Positions 13,719 to 16,644 of a stretch of DNA of 16,644 nt are shown here, in pieces. Source of the stretch: CAJCIY01 sp036379355. GTDB taxonomy: Bacteria > Actinomycetota > Actinomycetes > Mycobacteriales > CAJCIY01. Location: NCBI GenBank assembly GCA_036379355.1, contig DASVGV010000111.1, positions 1 to 16,644 on the forward strand, read 5' to 3'. The position numbers and the translations under genes were made by a program. The notes beneath the pieces were generated by a model. It was given only the letters and a program-made list of their open reading frames with translations. It was not told the origin of the DNA and ran no database searches. Each line of letters opens with the position of its first letter. Within the stretch, counting starts at the first letter, position 1.

Positions 13719-13737
13719 CGGCACCTGGGCGGTGCCG
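13719..13737. promoter_or_regulatory. Palindrome in the divergent promoter region of the two FadE operons
   Basis: CGGCACC (13719-13725) and GGTGCCG (13731-13737) form a perfect 7-bp inverted repeat with a 5-base spacer. It sits in the middle of the 79 bases separating the divergent starts at 13683 and 13763. The site is a natural place for one regulator dimer to control both operons. No regulator gene is adjacent in this window. Confidence 0.4.
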
Positions 13738-13762
13738 CGACCGCGCCTGGAACACTGCGGGC

Positions 13763-14944
13763 ATGACCGACCGTGACCTGGTGATCGAGACCGCCCAGCG
13801 GGTGGTCGCCGAACACCCGCCAGCCAGTACGCCACGCCGCGACTTCCTCAGCGCCTCGTTCGACGCCGGGCTCGCCTGGGTGCAGTTCCCGAAGGGCTTC
13901 GGCGGCCTCGGTGTCGCACCCGGACTCCAGTCCGTGGCCGACGGCATCCTCCAGGGCGCCGGCGGCCCGATGCCCTTCGCCCTCAACCCGATGGGGTACG
14001 GGATGGCCGGGCCGACCGTCATGGCCCACGCGAGCCGCGAGCTCGCCGCCGAGCTGCTGAAGCCCGACTACGTCTGCGACGAGATCTGGTGCCAGCTGTT
14101 CAGCGAGCCGGGCGCCGGCTCGGACCTCGCCGGTCTCGCCACCCGCGCCGTCCTCGACGGCGACACGTGGATCGTCAACGGGCAGAAGGTCTGGACCAGT
14201 GCGGCACACCTCGCCCGGCGCGCCCTGCTCCTGGCCCGTACCGACCCGGATGTCCCTAAGCACAAGGGAATGACCTACTTCGTTCTCGACATGGAGGACC
14301 CCGGGGTCGAGGTACGGCCGCTGCGGCAGATGACCGGCGAGGCCGAGTTCAACGAGGTCTACCTGCGCGACGCGCGCATCCCGGACGCGCACCGTCTCGG
14401 GGAGGTCGGGCAGGGCTGGACCGTGGCGATGACGACGCTCATGAGCGAGCGCACCGCCATCGGCGGCACCGGCAGCCGCCGCGGCAGCGGGACCATCGGA
14501 TCGGCGCTGCGGCTGTGGCGGGACCGCCCGGACCTGCGGACGCCGGCGCTGCGCACGCGGCTCACCGAGCTGTTCGCGCGGGCCGACGCGTCGCGGCTGA
14601 CCGGGGACCGGTTCCGGGTGCAACGCGGCGAGAAGGTCGGCCCGCAGGGCAGCATCGGCAAGCTCGTCGGAGCCGAGCTCAACCAGGACGTGTACGAGTT
14701 CTGCATGGACATGCTCGGCGTCGAGGCGACGCTCTACGGCTCGTACGTGCCGGGTCCGGACGGCCGCCCCGAGCCGGTGGAGGGCGAGGACTTCGCCCGC
14801 CGGTTCCTGCGGTCCCGCGCCAACACCATCGAAGGGGGTACGTCCGACGTGCTCCGCAACATCATCGGCGAGCGCATCCTGGGCCTACCGGGCGACATCC
14901 GCGCGGATACCGGCAAGCCGTGGAGCGAGGTGCCCCGTGGCTGA
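13763..14944 (+). CDS. Acyl-CoA dehydrogenase, long subunit of the second pair (FadE-like)
   Basis: This is a 393-aa acyl-CoA dehydrogenase. It shows the flavin motif SEPGAGSDLAGLAT (114-127), GQKVWTSAAHLARRALLLART (140-160), a substrate-domain core, and the C-terminal NTIEGGTSDVLRNIIGERILGLP (354-376). Glu229 in SERTAIG occupies the same helix as Glu247 of the other long subunit. The N-terminus is short compared with the other long subunit: the usual N-terminal helix bundle begins only around WVQFPKGFGG. ATG 13763 has no strong ribosome site. The downstream short-subunit gene overlaps it by eight bases, so the two are translationally linked. It differs clearly from the long subunit on the other strand, so the pairs probably handle different substrates or steps. 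Confidence 0.92.
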   Translation: MTDRDLVIETAQRVVAEHPPASTPRRDFLSASFDAGLAWVQFPKGFGGLGVAPGLQSVADGILQGAGGPMPFALNPMGYGMAGPTVMAHASRELAAELLKPDYVCDEIWCQLFSEPGAGSDLAGLATRAVLDGDTWIVNGQKVWTSAAHLARRALLLARTDPDVPKHKGMTYFVLDMEDPGVEVRPLRQMTGEAEFNEVYLRDARIPDAHRLGEVGQGWTVAMTTLMSERTAIGGTGSRRGSGTIGSALRLWRDRPDLRTPALRTRLTELFARADASRLTGDRFRVQRGEKVGPQGSIGKLVGAELNQDVYEFCMDMLGVEATLYGSYVPGPDGRPEPVEGEDFARRFLRSRANTIEGGTSDVLRNIIGERILGLPGDIRADTGKPWSEVPRG

Positions 14945-16117
14945 ATCCGTGGCTGAGCAGGCGCGGCGCGCGGTCGAGTTCGAGATCAGCGACGAGCGGC
15001 GGTCGTTGCGCGACGTCGCCCGGCAGTTCTGCGAGCAGCGGTTCCCCGAGGCTGAGGTACGCCGGCTGATGGAGACCCCGGACGGGTTCGACCGCGAGGT
15101 GTGGCGCCGGCTCGGGCGCGACGTGGGCCTGCTGGGACTGGCGATTCCCGCGCAGTACGGCGGCGGGGGAGCCGGGCTCGTCGACGTGGCCACCGTGGCC
15201 GAGGAGCTCGGGCGGGCCGTGGCGCCGGCGCCGTTCGTCGGCACGGTCGGCCTCGCGGCAACGGCGCTCGCACACGCCGTCGCCGCAGGTGCCGGCGAGC
15301 CGGCGACGGCTCTGCTCGGCCGGATCGCGGAGGGCGAGGCGGTCGTCGCCCTGCCGCCACAGACGATCGCGGCGGGTGGGCGCCCGATCGGCCGACGGTC
15401 ACGGCGCAGGGCTCGGGCGGGGACTGGCGTCTGTCCGGCGAGCAGGCGCACGTCCTGGACGGGGCCGCGGCGGATGCCGTGCTGGTCCTCGCCGGCGTCG
15501 ACGGCGGCCAGGGGCTGTTCCTGGTCGAGACAGTCGATGCGCTGGAACGCGAGACGCAGTCGGGACTGGATCTCACTCGCCGGCAGGCCCGCATCCGCTA
15601 CGCGGACTGTCCGGCCGTACTCCTCGCCGAGGGTGGCGAGGCGGTGGCCGCGGTCGCCGCCGCCCGGGACACGGCCGCCGTGATCCTCGCCGCCGAGGCC
15701 GTCGGGGGCGCGCAGCGCCTCGTGGACATGTCGGTCGAGTACGCCCGTACCCGCCTGCAGTTCGGCCGGGCGATCGGCTCGTTCCAAGCGGTCAAGCACC
15801 GGTGCGCGGACATGCTGGTCGAGGTGGAGCACGCGCGTTCGGCTGCGTACCACGCGGCGTTCGCGGCGGACGACGGGACGGACGCGGACGCGGCCGAGCC
15901 GCGGATCGCCGCCGACCTGGCGACGGTGGTGAGTGCCGAGGCGTACCTCATGGTGGCCAAGAACACCGTGCAGGTGCACGGCGGCATCGGGTTCACCTGG
16001 GAGCACCCGACGCATCTGTACTACAAGCGGGCGGTCAGTGACGCCGCACTGCTCGGCGGCCGCGCGGCCGCGGCGGAGCGGCTCGCCGGCGCTGTCCTGG
16101 ACCAGGCGTCGGCGTGA
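14937..16117 (+). pseudogene. Acyl-CoA dehydrogenase, short subunit of the second pair, frameshifted
   Basis: Two overlapping frames together encode one short-subunit FadE. Frame one starts at GTG 14937 (MAESVAEQARRAVEFEIS) and runs through GLAIPAQYGGGGAG to LPPQTIAAGG at about 15380. The continuation is in the next frame: APDRPTVTAQG, then EYARTRLQFGRAIGSFQAVKHR and QVHGGIGFTWEHPTHLYYKRA, to TGA 16115-16117. One extra G in the GGG run at 15378-15380 would restore AAGGAPDRPTV and a 393-aa protein of normal length. This is either a sequencing error in a G run or a real, possibly recent, mutation; no convincing slippery heptamer is seen. It overlaps the long-subunit stop by eight bases and the next gene by four. 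The family call is secure; the coding status is not. Confidence 0.85.
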
Positions 16118-16644
16118 CCGCACCCGTGCTGCTGACCGAGCGCGACGCCTGCGTGGCGACGGTCACGCTGAACCGTCCGGAGGCGCGCAATGCCCTGTCC
16201 TCGGAGCTGATCGCTGCTCTGCGGTCGACGATGCGGGAGCTCGAGAACGATGCCGATGTCGACGTCGTGATCCTCACCGGCGCCGATCCAGCCTTCTGCG
16301 CGGGGCTCGACCTCAAGCAGCTCGGCAGCTCGGGGGACAACGTGTCGGTGGGCGGCCGGGCCGACTCCGGCCCGTCGTGGGCTCCGTGGCCCCAGCTGTC
16401 CAAGCCGGTGATCGGCGCGGTGAACGGCTTCGCCGTGACCGGCGGGCTGGAGCTCGCGCTGGCCTGCGACATCCTCATCGCGTCGGAACGGGCCCGGTTC
16501 GCCGACACCCACGCCCGCGTGGGGATCCTGCCCGGATGGGGCCTGTCGGTGCTCCTGCCACTGATGGTGGGCCGCGGACTGGCGCGGCGGATGAGTCTCA
16601 CCGGCGACTATCTGTCCGCAGACGATGCGCTGCGGGCCGGCCTG
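16114..16644 (+). CDS. Enoyl-CoA hydratase/isomerase (crotonase) family protein, truncated by window end
   Basis: 177 codons are visible from the GTG at 16114, which overlaps the preceding TGA as GTGA, so it belongs to the same operon. The crotonase fold is clear: VATVTLNRPEARNALSSEL (14-32), the first oxyanion-hole motif FCAGLDLKQL (61-70), NGFAVTGGLELALACD (104-119), and LTGDYLSADDALRAGL at the cut. Of the two catalytic glutamates of the rat hydratase, the first (Glu144) corresponds to Glu113 here, while the second (Glu164) aligns with His133 in ADTHARVGI. It may therefore hydrate poorly or catalyse a different crotonase reaction. Its position after an acyl-CoA dehydrogenase pair suggests the next beta-oxidation step. 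Confidence 0.9.
   Translation, partial: MTAPVLLTERDACVATVTLNRPEARNALSSELIAALRSTMRELENDADVDVVILTGADPAFCAGLDLKQLGSSGDNVSVGGRADSGPSWAPWPQLSKPVIGAVNGFAVTGGLELALACDILIASERARFADTHARVGILPGWGLSVLLPLMVGRGLARRMSLTGDYLSADDALRAGL

Noticed and set aside
15360..15400. Programmed -1 ribosomal frameshift in the dehydrogenase gene.
   Set aside because: No X-XXY-YYZ heptamer with a stable downstream stem was seen, and such enzymes are not known to use recoding. A base lost from a G run is simpler.

Overview
This window is high-GC DNA of an actinomycete (Actinomycetota). The evidence is GC-rich codon third positions throughout, frequent GTG starts, a MurT/GatD lipid II amidation pair, an LPxTG surface protein with a proline/threonine stalk, and tadA preceded by genes for 'tRNA adenosine deaminase-associated' proteins, which are an actinobacterial trait. 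The exact genus cannot be fixed from the sequence.

Layout. (1) 1-145: the end of a plus-strand gene with a DUF559-like C-terminus, followed by a perfect 24-bp inverted repeat that separates it from the convergent gene. (2) 314-2088, minus: a TetR regulator translationally coupled to a ferritin-like diiron protein. The regulator appears to have a leaderless promoter with a small palindrome over its -10. (3) 2308-4205, plus: a 76-aa hypothetical protein, then about 250 bases of highly foldable leader DNA, then a sortase-anchored surface protein. (4) 4286-8681, minus: a tight peptidoglycan cluster, transcribed in the order M23 endopeptidase, murT, gatD, serB. (5) 8818-10311, plus: two paralogous TadA-associated acidic proteins, then tadA, then a tRNA-Ser(CGA) gene. 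(6) 10423-11363: a short patch with an SRPBCC protein and a decayed vapC toxin remnant just 3' of the tRNA, possibly a scar of integration. (7) 11364-16644: two divergent acyl-CoA dehydrogenase operons. Each encodes a 'long' plus a 'short' subunit, as in mycobacterial heterotetrameric enzymes, and the plus-strand operon continues into an enoyl-CoA hydratase-family gene cut by the window end. The plus-strand short subunit is broken by a one-base frameshift near 15380.

Working together: MurT/GatD amidate the peptidoglycan stem peptide, and the M23 enzyme probably cuts the same peptides. TadA makes inosine in tRNA-Arg(ACG). The FadE pairs and the hydratase-like protein form a beta-oxidation module for some bulky or branched acyl-CoA, whose substrate cannot be read from the sequence.

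The points most worth following are the structured leader at about 2640-2900, the probable CTG start of tadA, the duplicated TadA-associated protein, the frameshift in the second short dehydrogenase subunit, and the operator-like palindrome between the two dehydrogenase operons. I did not find a clearly new defence or mobile system.
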